Shown piece after piece: positions 9,645 through 17,981 of a stretch of 64,000 nt of DNA. Location of the stretch: NCBI RefSeq assembly GCF_900184265.1, contig NZ_FXXA01000002.1, positions 2,032,539-2,096,538 on the forward strand. The letters run 5' to 3'. The translations under genes and the position numbers were made by a program. This DNA comes from Eggerthella timonensis (GTDB lineage Bacteria > Actinomycetota > Coriobacteriia > Coriobacteriales > Eggerthellaceae). Positions within the stretch are counted from its first letter, which is position 1; every line of letters begins with the position of its first letter. A model generated the notes under the pieces. It worked only from the letters and a program-made list of their open reading frames with translations. It was not told the DNA's origin and did not search any database.

Positions 9645-12581
9645 ATGCCCCTCCATCATTACATACTCGACCATGCGGACGCCGTGCTCGAAGCGGCGCG
9701 CGACCATCTGGACGCCCAGCGCGCCGCGGGGCGCGTTCCCGCGCTCTTGGTGCCGAGCGCAGCGGCGGCGGCTCGTGCGCGGCGCGTCTTCGCAGAGGGC
9801 CCCTGCGCGCTCGGCGTGCGGGTGGAGACCCCCGCGTCGTGGGTACGCGATCGCTGGGACCTGTTCGGCGACGGGCGCCGCATCGTCTCGTCGTCCGAGC
9901 GCGCGCTGCTCGTGCGCCGCGCCTGTCTGGAAACCGAGCGCTCGGCCCTCGACGTCACGGCGGGCACCGTGGACCTGCTCGCGCGTCTGGCCCGCGAGGC
10001 GCTGCCGTACCTGCTCGAGGCGGACGGCGCGACGGCCGGGCTCAGCCCTGCCGAGCGCGACGTGCTCGCGGCGCTTGGGCGCTACGCTGACCTGCTGGTC
10101 GAAAGCGGCCTGTGCGAATCGTCGCAGGCGGCAGCATGGCTGCCGGCGGCGTTCGCGGACGGCGCGGAAGCGACGGGCTGCGCCGCGGAGCCGCTCGTGC
10201 TGGCGGGGTTCGACGAGCTGGGCTACGCCGACGAGCAGATGGTCGCCGCGCTCGCGCGGCAGGTCGACGTCGTGCGCCTCGACGACGGATGCCGCGCCCC
10301 GTCCCCGACGGGTTCGCGAGCGCCCGAGCTGCAGGGGCTGTTGGGGCGGTTGTTCAAGCAGACGACGGCCGAGCCGCTCGAGCCGACGGGGCGCGTGCGC
10401 TTCCTGCTTCCGGCCGGGCGCTACGCCGTGCCCGCGCTCGTGGCGGGCGCGGTGGCGCGGGCGGCGGCCTGCGAGCGCGCGCTCGCCGCGGCCGAGGGGC
10501 GCGCCGCGCTGCCCGTCGTCGTCGCGGCGCGCGATCCGCGCGCGCTGTTCGACGAAGTGGCGGACGCGCTGTCCGAGCACGGCACGGCTTCGGCGGTGGA
10601 GGCGACCCGCCCGTTCGCCGACACCGCGTTCGGCCGCGCCTTCCTGGCCCTCCACGCGTTCGTGCACGGCCCGTGGCGCATCGCGCAGGCCTCCGACTTC
10701 GCGTTCGGCCCCTTCTCGGGCATCGGGCGACGCACGGCCTGCGAGCTGGACGCCGCATGGCGCGGCGACCGCACGGTGGAGCGCGAGCGCATCGTCGCCG
10801 ATCTCTCCCGCGAGAGCGAGGCTGCGGCCGAGGCCCTCGCCGCGCTCGCGGCCGACGATGTGGACGGGGCGCTCGCGAGCTTCGAGGCGCGCCTGCGCGC
10901 CCGCATCGACCTCGACCCAGCGTTCCGTGCCGAGCAGCTGGCGGCGGTGTCGAGCGCCCGCGCCTTCGCGGCGGCGTGCGCTCGCACGAAAGCCTCGTTC
11001 GCCGACGCGACGGCGCTGCTGGAGCGCGCGCCGGTTTCCGCGTGCGCCCGCACGGCGGCAGACGGGGACGACGCTCCCGATGCGCTGTTCATGTCGCTGG
11101 CCGATGCGGCCGAGCGGCCTTCGTGCTCGTGCTGCGCGCTCGTGCTGTGCGACCTCGTCGCGAGCGCCTACCCGGTGCGCTCGGCGGAAGACGGGGGCAC
11201 GCTGCTGATGGGGAAGCTCGGCCTCCATCGTCCCGCCGACGCGCTGGCCGACGCGCGCCGCCGGTTCTTCCGCGCGCTCTCGACGGCGCGCGACGCGGTG
11301 GTGTGCGAGCGCGTGCTGAACACGGTGGACGCCGACGAGGCGTATGCGGCGGTGATGTACGAGGAGCTGCTCGACTGCTACCGCGCCCCCGATGCCGATG
11401 CGGCCGAAGACGATCGCGCCACGGGGCTTCCCGCCGCGCTCGCGCCGTTCGCGGCGCAGGCGGGGGAGGATGCCCTGCACGACAACCTCGCGCTCGCGTG
11501 CGCCGGCGCGCGGACGCGCCCGGGCGACGAGCTCGCCACGCGGTCCTGGGAGCTTCCCGCGGCCGGCGCGGTGTCGGCCGAGCAGCGCTCGCGCATCGTG
11601 CTGCCGCGCTCGCCGCGCGAGGGGCTGCCCGCGGCCGGAGCACCGCTCGCGCTGTCGCCGTCGGCGCTGGAGAGCTACCTCGAGTGCCCCTACAAGTGGT
11701 TCGCCCTGCGCCGCCTGCGCCTGTCGGAGCCGGACGCCGGGTTCGGCCCGCTCGAGATGGGGAGCTTCTCCCACAATGTGCTGCGCAGCTTCTACGAGCG
11801 CTTTCGCGCCGCCGGCCACGCGAAGGTGGAGGCCGCGGTGCTGCCCGAGGCGCGGGCGCTGTTGGGCGAGACGTTCGACCGCCACTTGGAGTCGCAGACG
11901 AAGCTCAAGCGCTCTGCCAACCCGCTCATTCCGCGCACCGCGTTCGAGCAGGCCGAGACGAACGACCTGAGGAAGAAGCTCGTCGCGTTCCTCGATCGCG
12001 AGGCGCTGCTGCTGCCGGGCTTCGAGCCGACGCATTTCGAGCTCGATTTCGGCTCGAGCGAGCCGTTTCCGTACGCGGGCTGCCTGCTGCGCGGCAGCGT
12101 GGACCGCATCGACGTGAACGCGGCCGGCCAGGCGGTGGTCATCGACTACAAGGGCTCCCTCAACGGCGATTACCTGCTGGATTCGGCGTCGAGCGCCGCG
12201 CAGGCGGGCGGCGCGCCGCTGCCCCACAAGGTGCAAACGCTCATGTACGCCCAGGTGGCGCGCAGGGTGCTGGGCCTCGACGTCGTGGGCGCGCTGTACG
12301 TGTCGTACGGGCGCGACCGCCGCCTGTCCGGAGCGTTCGACCGTACGGTCCTCGGCGAGGGGGACGCGCCGGGCATCGACGTCGAGCGCTGCGGCGTGCC
12401 GGGGCCGGCGGGCGAGGCCCTGGGCGTCTCGTCGTTCGACGAGCTCGTGGACGCGGTGGAGGAACGCATCGCCGAGGCCGTGCGCACGCTGGCCGGCGGC
12501 TGCATCGGCCCCGACCCGCGCGGAGGCGACCCGTGCGGCTACTGTCCCGTGCTCGCTTGCGAGAGGAGGCGCGCGCTATGA
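9645..12581 (+). CDS. addB: AddB-like subunit: inactive helicase-type domain with PD-(D/E)XK nuclease
   Basis: 978 residues starting at MPLHHYI (9645), the first start with AddB-like sequence. The region equivalent to Walker A is degenerate (LLVPSAAAAARARR), as in AddB, which scans DNA rather than hydrolysing ATP. The C-terminal quarter contains a RecB-type nuclease with DFGSSEPFPY, a GSVDRID acidic motif and VVIDYKGS. A single cysteine in LECPYKWFALRR (about residue 683) and the C-terminal CGYCPVLAC give the four cysteines expected for the AddB Fe-S cluster. It overlaps addA by 4 bp (ATGA). It acts with AddA in processing double-strand breaks. Confidence 0.85.
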   Translation: MPLHHYILDHADAVLEAARDHLDAQRAAGRVPALLVPSAAAAARARRVFAEGPCALGVRVETPASWVRDRWDLFGDGRRIVSSSERALLVRRACLETERSALDVTAGTVDLLARLAREALPYLLEADGATAGLSPAERDVLAALGRYADLLVESGLCESSQAAAWLPAAFADGAEATGCAAEPLVLAGFDELGYADEQMVAALARQVDVVRLDDGCRAPSPTGSRAPELQGLLGRLFKQTTAEPLEPTGRVRFLLPAGRYAVPALVAGAVARAAACERALAAAEGRAALPVVVAARDPRALFDEVADALSEHGTASAVEATRPFADTAFGRAFLALHAFVHGPWRIAQASDFAFGPFSGIGRRTACELDAAWRGDRTVERERIVADLSRESEAAAEALAALAADDVDGALASFEARLRARIDLDPAFRAEQLAAVSSARAFAAACARTKASFADATALLERAPVSACARTAADGDDAPDALFMSLADAAERPSCSCCALVLCDLVASAYPVRSAEDGGTLLMGKLGLHRPADALADARRRFFRALSTARDAVVCERVLNTVDADEAYAAVMYEELLDCYRAPDADAAEDDRATGLPAALAPFAAQAGEDALHDNLALACAGARTRPGDELATRSWELPAAGAVSAEQRSRIVLPRSPREGLPAAGAPLALSPSALESYLECPYKWFALRRLRLSEPDAGFGPLEMGSFSHNVLRSFYERFRAAGHAKVEAAVLPEARALLGETFDRHLESQTKLKRSANPLIPRTAFEQAETNDLRKKLVAFLDREALLLPGFEPTHFELDFGSSEPFPYAGCLLRGSVDRIDVNAAGQAVVIDYKGSLNGDYLLDSASSAAQAGGAPLPHKVQTLMYAQVARRVLGLDVVGALYVSYGRDRRLSGAFDRTVLGEGDAPGIDVERCGVPGPAGEALGVSSFDELVDAVEERIAEAVRTLAGGCIGPDPRGGDPCGYCPVLACERRRAL

Positions 12582-15500
12582 ACCTCGCCACCTGCACGCC
12601 CGGCCAGCGCCAGAGCGTCGAGCACGTGCACGGCCCGCTGCTCGTGTCGGCCGGCGCCGGCTCGGGCAAGACCTTCACGCTCACGCAGCGCATCGCCTAC
12701 GCGCTGCTGCCCGAGAGCGGCCCGGCGGTGTCGGGCATCGACGAGGTGCTGGCCATCACGTTCACCGAGAAGGCCGCGGCCGAGATCAAGGCGCGCGTCA
12801 AGCGCACGCTGCGCGCCGAAGGCCTGGCCGAGGAGGCCCTGCGCGTCGACGGCGCCTGGATATCCACCATCCACGGCATGTGCGCCCGCATCCTGCGCGC
12901 CCATGCGCTCGACCTGGGGCTCGACCCGGCGTTCGGCATCTTGGGAGACGCCGAGCGCGCCGACCTCATCGCCGACGCCATCGACGGCGCGCTCGGCGAG
13001 GACAACGACATCGTCGCACGCGGTTCGTACGCCGCGCTGTTCGACGAGTACCCGGCGCGCTCGGCGATGCCGCTCGCGCCGTCGGTGGCCTCGATGCTGC
13101 AGACCTTGCTCGACAAGGCGGCGGGCCTGCGCGGCGGCCTCGATGCGCTCGACTTCGGGCCGGAGCCGGCGCGGGCGTCGGCGATGGCGCGCGAGCTGCT
13201 GTTGGCGTACGAGGGCGTGCTGCCCGCGCTCGAGCAGGCGGGGAAGAGCGCGTCGGCCGAGCGGGCGCGCGTGCAGGCGGCCGACGCGGTGCGCGCCCTC
13301 GGCGCGTTTCTGGCCGACGCGTCCGCAGCCGACGACGCGCGTGCGTTGGCCTCCGTGGTCGACGGCTGCGCCTACCTGCCGTGCACCTTCGGCGGCGCGG
13401 CTGTGAAGGCGGAGGTCAAGGCGTACCAGGCCGTGCACGCGCGCGTCGCCCAGGGCATCGCGCTCGCGCTGGCGTACCCGCTGTCGGCCGAGCTCCTTGC
13501 GCTCGCCCGCGACGTGACCGCCCGCTACGAGGACGCGAAGCGCGTCGCGTGCAAGCTCGACAACGACGACCTGCTCGTGCGGACGCTCGACGCGTTCGAA
13601 CGCTGCCCCGACATCGCCGCGCGCTACGAAGACCGCTTCAAGCTCGTGATGGTGGACGAGTTCCAGGACACGAGCCAGCTGCAGATCGACATGATCGCGC
13701 GCTTGGCCGGCCCGAACTGCGCGCACCTGTGCACCGTGGGCGACGCGCAGCAGTCCATCTACCGCTTCCGCGGCGCCGACGTGAACGTGTACGAGGCGCA
13801 CAAGCGCGCGATGCGCTCCGACGAGGTGGGCGCGCTCTACGTCGAGCTCACGAAGAACTTCCGCAGCCACGGCGACGTGCTGTCGTTCGTCGACCGCGTG
13901 TTCGAGCAGCCTACGGTGTTCGGCGACGCGTTCATGTCGCTCGCCCCGAACGAGCGCCGCGCATCGCGCTACCGGGGCCGCGCGCCGCGCATCGACCTCG
14001 TGCTGTCGATGCAGCCCGCCGGTCGCGGCACCGGGGTGCGGACGGTCGACGCGAAGCGCGCCGGGGCCGAGGCCATCGCCCGCCGCTTCGCCGCGCTGCG
14101 CGAGGACGGCCACGCTCCCGGCGACATGGTGGTGCTGCTGGGAAAGATGAGCCGTGCGGGCATGTACGCCGAGGCGCTGCGCGCCGAGGGATTCGAGTGC
14201 GTGGTGACGGGCGGGTCGCTGTTCGCGTCGGCGCCCGAGGTGCGCGTGGTGGCGCGGTTCGTGGAGGCGCTCGCCAACCCGGCGAACACCGCCGCGCTGT
14301 TCGAGGTGCTGACCAGCGACATGGTGCGGCTCGCGGCCGACGACTTCCTCGCGCTGTCCACCGAGGAGGATCCCGAGACCGGATGCGTGCGGCGTCGCGA
14401 CCTCGATCGCGGCTTCGCGCGGCTCGCGTCGCAGGTCGACGACCTGCCGCCGCGGCTCGCCCATGCCGTGCGGCTGTTCGACCGCGCGAGCGCCGAAGCC
14501 CGCACGCGCCCCGTGGCCGACGTGGTGCGCGACGCGGTGGTGCGCTCGGGATGGATGGCGCGGCTCGAGCGGCAGGGCGCGGTCGGAACGGCGTGCGCCG
14601 CGAACGTGCTGAAGACGATCCGGCTCATCGAGAGCCTCGAGTCCGAACGCCATCTGGGCCTGGCCTCGACGGCGCGCGCTTTGGCCGACGAGCTGGCCGT
14701 GGGACTGAAGGAGGCTCCCGGCGCGCTGTCGGGCGCCGGCGGCGACGTCGTGAAGATCATGACCATCCATGCCTCGAAGGGGCTCGAGTTCCCCATCGTG
14801 GCCCTGGCCGACTTCGCCGACGCGCGCGCCGGCGGCGGCAAGCTGCTCGTGGAAACGTGCGGCCCCGTCGCGCGCGCCTCGGTTGCTCCCGCGGTGTCGC
14901 TCGAATCCTTCCCGCAGCTGGCGAAGCGCTCGGGCGTGTCGGCTTCCGCCGGCGACGAGCCCGACGACGCCGACGCGCTGGCGGCGCGCCGCTACGTCGA
15001 GGGCGCCGACGTCTCCGGCTGCGCGCCCGGCGCGCCGTCGTGCACGCAGGCGGCCTATCGCGCCGAGCTCGCCCGCCGCGCCGCCGACGAGGAGCTGGCC
15101 GAGGCGCGCCGCAAGCTCTACGTGGGCCTCACGCGCGCTAGCGAGGCGCTCGTCGTGGCGATGGACGCGAAGGCCCCTGCTGCGGGCAAGCTCCCGACGT
15201 ACGCGCCGCTCGTGGACGACATCCGCAGCGCGCTGTGCGGTTCGGGCGATTTCCCGGAGGGGGAGGCCGAGCTCGCGTACGGCGGCACCGCCCCGGCGCG
15301 CTTCGAGCGCATTCTCGTGCAGGCGCCGGAAGAGCCGGGCGACCAGGGCGCAGGGCCCGATGACGAGCCGGCCAGGTTCTTCGTCCCCGTTGTGGACGAT
15401 GCGCCCGCACCGGTCCGCTTCGCATGGAACGCCGCGCGCGAGGGGGCGTTCTCGTACTCGTCCATCGCCCCGAGCCTGGTGGCGCTCGAGGGCGACGCGT

Positions 15501-16069
15501 CCCGCGCGGCGGACGCCGACAAGGCGACGGATCTCGGCAGCGCCTTCCATCGGGCGGCGCAGCTGGCCGTCGAAACCGGGCGCGAGCCGGGCCCCGAGCG
15601 CCTCGAAGCGCTCGGGGCGGCGTACGGCCTATCGTGCGCCCAACGCGCGCGCTTGGCCGACGCCTGCGCGCGCTGGTTCGCCAGCGCGACGTGCGCCGAG
15701 ACGCGCGCCTGGAAGCTGCGGCGCGCGGAGGTGCCGTTCGGCGTCGAGGTCGGCGGCGCGCTCATGGAGGGGGAGATCGACCTCCTGTGCACCGACGGCC
15801 CGGATCTCGACGGCGCCCGCGCCCTCGTCGTGGACTACAAGACCGGCGGCAGCGACGACGAGCTGCCGGAAACGCTGAGGGGCAAGCACCTCCTGCAGGC
15901 GCAATGCTACGCGTACGCGCTGTTGTCGCAGGGGTGCGCGGAGGTCGAGCTGCGTTTCGCGCGCGTCGAGCACGCCGATGCCGACGACGTGCAGACGGTG
16001 CGGTATCGTTTCGCCGCCGCCGATCGTGACGGGTTGGCCGCCAGCATCATGCAAGCGCGGGGGGCGTAG
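12578..16069 (+). CDS. addA: AddA-like ATP-dependent helicase-nuclease
   Basis: 1163 residues. UvrD/RecB helicase motifs are visible in order: SAGAGSGKTFT (Walker A, K31), VDEFQDTSQLQ, GDAQQSIYRFRGAD, TKNFRSHGDV, MTIHASKGLEFPIV and RRKLYVGLTRAS. A C-terminal PD-(D/E)XK nuclease follows, with GEIDLLC, VVDYKTGG and LLQAQCYAYAL. The start ATG overlaps the addB stop, so the frame open further upstream is not coding. AddAB unwinds and resects broken DNA ends and responds to Chi-type sequences before RecA loading. No third subunit (RecD) is present, consistent with AddAB rather than RecBCD. Confidence 0.92.
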   Translation: MNLATCTPGQRQSVEHVHGPLLVSAGAGSGKTFTLTQRIAYALLPESGPAVSGIDEVLAITFTEKAAAEIKARVKRTLRAEGLAEEALRVDGAWISTIHGMCARILRAHALDLGLDPAFGILGDAERADLIADAIDGALGEDNDIVARGSYAALFDEYPARSAMPLAPSVASMLQTLLDKAAGLRGGLDALDFGPEPARASAMARELLLAYEGVLPALEQAGKSASAERARVQAADAVRALGAFLADASAADDARALASVVDGCAYLPCTFGGAAVKAEVKAYQAVHARVAQGIALALAYPLSAELLALARDVTARYEDAKRVACKLDNDDLLVRTLDAFERCPDIAARYEDRFKLVMVDEFQDTSQLQIDMIARLAGPNCAHLCTVGDAQQSIYRFRGADVNVYEAHKRAMRSDEVGALYVELTKNFRSHGDVLSFVDRVFEQPTVFGDAFMSLAPNERRASRYRGRAPRIDLVLSMQPAGRGTGVRTVDAKRAGAEAIARRFAALREDGHAPGDMVVLLGKMSRAGMYAEALRAEGFECVVTGGSLFASAPEVRVVARFVEALANPANTAALFEVLTSDMVRLAADDFLALSTEEDPETGCVRRRDLDRGFARLASQVDDLPPRLAHAVRLFDRASAEARTRPVADVVRDAVVRSGWMARLERQGAVGTACAANVLKTIRLIESLESERHLGLASTARALADELAVGLKEAPGALSGAGGDVVKIMTIHASKGLEFPIVALADFADARAGGGKLLVETCGPVARASVAPAVSLESFPQLAKRSGVSASAGDEPDDADALAARRYVEGADVSGCAPGAPSCTQAAYRAELARRAADEELAEARRKLYVGLTRASEALVVAMDAKAPAAGKLPTYAPLVDDIRSALCGSGDFPEGEAELAYGGTAPARFERILVQAPEEPGDQGAGPDDEPARFFVPVVDDAPAPVRFAWNAAREGAFSYSSIAPSLVALEGDASRAADADKATDLGSAFHRAAQLAVETGREPGPERLEALGAAYGLSCAQRARLADACARWFASATCAETRAWKLRRAEVPFGVEVGGALMEGEIDLLCTDGPDLDGARALVVDYKTGGSDDELPETLRGKHLLQAQCYAYALLSQGCAEVELRFARVEHADADDVQTVRYRFAAADRDGLAASIMQARGA

Positions 16070-16131
16070 CTCGAACCCGGGGCGGCGCCGATTGCGCGTC
16101 CGGCTCGTGCAAGACTTCCGCCGCGATACGT

Positions 16132-16276
16132 TGCAGAATCGGGTTTTTGGCAGCCTCGTTCGGCCCTCTCGGAGGTCAAGCGAAGCGCGACCTGCGGTTT
16201 CTTCGGCGAGCGCCGCGCCCGAACGCTCTCAGCGGCGGCCGATACGGGGAAATGCTGCCAAAAACCCGGTTTTGCA
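16132..16276. repeat. Intergenic inverted-repeat element B (shared-core family)
   Basis: A 742-bp space follows addA. It contains 23-bp arms at 16132-16154 and 16254-16276, complementary at 21 of 23 positions. The arms contain GGGTTTTTGGCAGC. On the minus strand the interior carries GCAGGTCGCGCTTCG (16181-16195), matching the core in the other three elements. The stretch 16277-16550 that follows is GC-rich with no gene I can support. Confidence 0.7.
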
Positions 16277-16557
16277 TCAGATAGGGCCGAGGGTTTCTGC
16301 GCGTTCCGATGCAGGCGCGTTTCTGCTCGAATCGCCGCCGTGAAGCGTTTGGGCTCCTGAACGGCGATCCGTCGAGAAGAACCGCCCGCGAAACGTCGGG
16401 ACCCTGCCCGCCGCGTTCCCCTTCGAGTGCTCGCAGGCGCTTCGTAGCGGCGACCGCGGCGACCGGCGCGACATCGCCGTCGCATGCGCGCTTGAAGCAT
16501 GCGAACCGCTGCGGCTGTGGGTTTCGCTCGGACGACTCCCTGTTCCATCCCAACGTG

Positions 16558-16680
16558 CTATGATGTAATCATAAGACTACATATTGCCCATTCATCAGGC
16601 GTAACACCCAAAATTTCAATTCTCTCAGCAATTCGGTCACAAATCACGACTGCATTTCGAGCAGGCCGTTTGCTAGCATG
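16558..16680 (-). pseudogene. AT-rich remnant of a coding sequence
   Basis: A roughly 120-bp AT-rich island inside GC-rich intergenic DNA. On the minus strand it reads as a protein C-terminus ending at a TAG at 16558: RIAERIEILGVTPDEWA, then ICSLMITS. The codons favour A and T at third positions, unlike neighbouring genes. A GTG at 16647 could start a 29-residue peptide, but no ribosome-binding site is obvious. It looks like the tail of a horizontally acquired gene; I do not recognise the family. It also contains the short inverted repeat ATGTA-N10-TACAT. Confidence 0.35.
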
Positions 16681-16750
16681 TGGGCTGCAAAGGGCGCGGA
16701 TCGGGAGAGTGCGCGGCGAGGCGGCCATGGTGCGATTCGCGTCCTATATA

Positions 16751-16778
16751 GAAAGGCCCGGCATGTGCCGGGCCTTTC
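16751..16778 (-). terminator. Terminator of the GT2 gene
   Basis: A 12-bp stem (16751-16762 with 16767-16778), loop ATGT, GAAAGGCCCGGC/GCCGGGCCTTTC, 34 bp past the GT2 stop. The stem's own T-rich end provides a short T tract on either strand. Confidence 0.75.
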
Positions 16779-16811
16779 CTTCCGAAAGCGCCGCTCTCGT
16801 CGTTTGCGTCC

Positions 16812-17795
16812 TTACGCCCGGCCTTTCTTCCCGTAGCGCTCGTAGGCCTGCGTCACCTGCAGCTCGTACTCCTTGCGGGTGCCCTTGACCACGGTGTCCA
16901 GGATGAGGCCGCTTGCGAACGCGAGGATGCCCACGAACACCAGCGCCACGGCCAGAAGCGCCGAGGGCAGCTTCGGCACGAGGCCGGTCGCCGCGAACTC
17001 CCAGATGACCGGGATGCCGGCCGCGAGTCCCAGCACGCAGAACAAGAGCGCGAGCCAGCTGAACAGCGCGAGCGGGCGGTAGTCCTTGAACAGCGACATG
17101 ATCATGGCGAGCACCTTCATGCCGTCCGAGAACGTGTTGAGCTTGCTCTCCGACCCCTCGGGGCGGTCGCGGTAGTCGATCGCCACCTCGGCGATGCGCC
17201 AGCGCTTGTCCACGGCATGGATGGACAGCTCCGTCTCGATCTCGAAGCCAGGCGAGAGCACCGGCATGGTCTTGGCGAACACGGCGTTGAACGCGCGGTA
17301 GCCGGTCATGACGTCGGAGAACTCGAAGCCGTAGATCCACTTGATGAGCGTGCGCACGAGGTCGTTGCCGAAGCCGTGGAAGGCCCGGTCGTTCTCCTCG
17401 CCGTAGGTTCCGTTGGACAGGCGGTCGCCCACCGACATGTCGGCCTCGTCGGCCATGAGCGGGGCCAAAAGCTCGGGCGCGGCCTCGGCGGGGTAGGTGT
17501 CGTCGCCGTCCACCATGACGTAGTAGTCGGCGTCGATGTCGCGCAGCATCTGGCGCACCACGTTGCCCTTGCCCTGGCGGCGCTCGGTGCGCACCACGGC
17601 GCCGTGCTCGCGGGCGATGGCCGCGGTGCCGTCGGAGGAGTTGTTGTCGTAGACGTACACGGTCGCCTCGGGCAGCACGCGCTTGAAGTCGTCGACGACC
17701 TTGCCGATGGTCACGGCCTCGTTGTAGCAGGGGATGAGCACGGCGACGGTGCCGGCGTCCGCGGTGTCGCGCGGCGTATCGTTCTTCTGGTCCAC
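16812..17795 (-). CDS. Family 2 glycosyltransferase, polyprenyl-phosphate sugar transferase type
   Basis: 327 residues from a GTG at 17795 preceded by GAGGAG. The GT-A domain has VAVLIPCYNEAVTIGKVV, YDNNSSDGT and VDGDDTYP (the DxD-type metal-binding motif). Two C-terminal membrane helices (about residues 240-262 and 272-298) resemble the GtrB/DPM1-with-anchor type. Such enzymes load a sugar onto undecaprenyl phosphate at the cytoplasmic face. A GtrA-type flippase gene lies 2.5 kb away on the other strand, which would fit the same pathway, but they are not in one operon. Confidence 0.88.
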   Translation of the reverse strand: MDQKNDTPRDTADAGTVAVLIPCYNEAVTIGKVVDDFKRVLPEATVYVYDNNSSDGTAAIAREHGAVVRTERRQGKGNVVRQMLRDIDADYYVMVDGDDTYPAEAAPELLAPLMADEADMSVGDRLSNGTYGEENDRAFHGFGNDLVRTLIKWIYGFEFSDVMTGYRAFNAVFAKTMPVLSPGFEIETELSIHAVDKRWRIAEVAIDYRDRPEGSESKLNTFSDGMKVLAMIMSLFKDYRPLALFSWLALLFCVLGLAAGIPVIWEFAATGLVPKLPSALLAVALVFVGILAFASGLILDTVVKGTRKEYELQVTQAYERYGKKGRA

Positions 17796-17923
17796 GAATC
17801 ACTCCTCGGTTCTGTATAGGTGAGGTTCATCCTACTCGAAACGGCTGCCCCGCGCCAGACGGCTCCGTTGTTTTCCAGACGAAACGCGGTAAGGAAGCTG
17901 TTTTCGACCGGTAATATTGCGCC

Positions 17924-17940
17924 TGTAACCTCCTGTTACA
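17924..17940. promoter_or_regulatory. Inverted repeat overlapping the histidine kinase promoter
   Basis: TGTAAC-CTCCT-GTTACA lies 41 bp before the kinase start and overlaps a candidate -10 (TACAAT, 17937-17942). It is placed where a repressor or autoregulator could bind. The 186-bp space also holds the divergent promoter of the GT2 gene. Confidence 0.4.
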
Positions 17941-17981
17941 ATGGGGAACGCCCACGACGATAGGAAGAGGGGCGTCCTCCC

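Noticed and set aside
10112-12577. Upstream in-frame extension of addA to about 1985 residues
   Set aside because: The extension lies in another frame of addB and is Arg-rich nonsense. The AddA N-terminus with Walker A begins at 12578.
12539-15550. 1003-residue minus-strand open frame opposite addA
   Set aside because: Arg/His/Gly-rich composition with no motif, antisense to a gene with all UvrD motifs.
16277-16550. Possible short genes in the addA-GT2 gap
   Set aside because: Open frames exist on both strands but have no ribosome-binding site, no motif and shadow-like composition.
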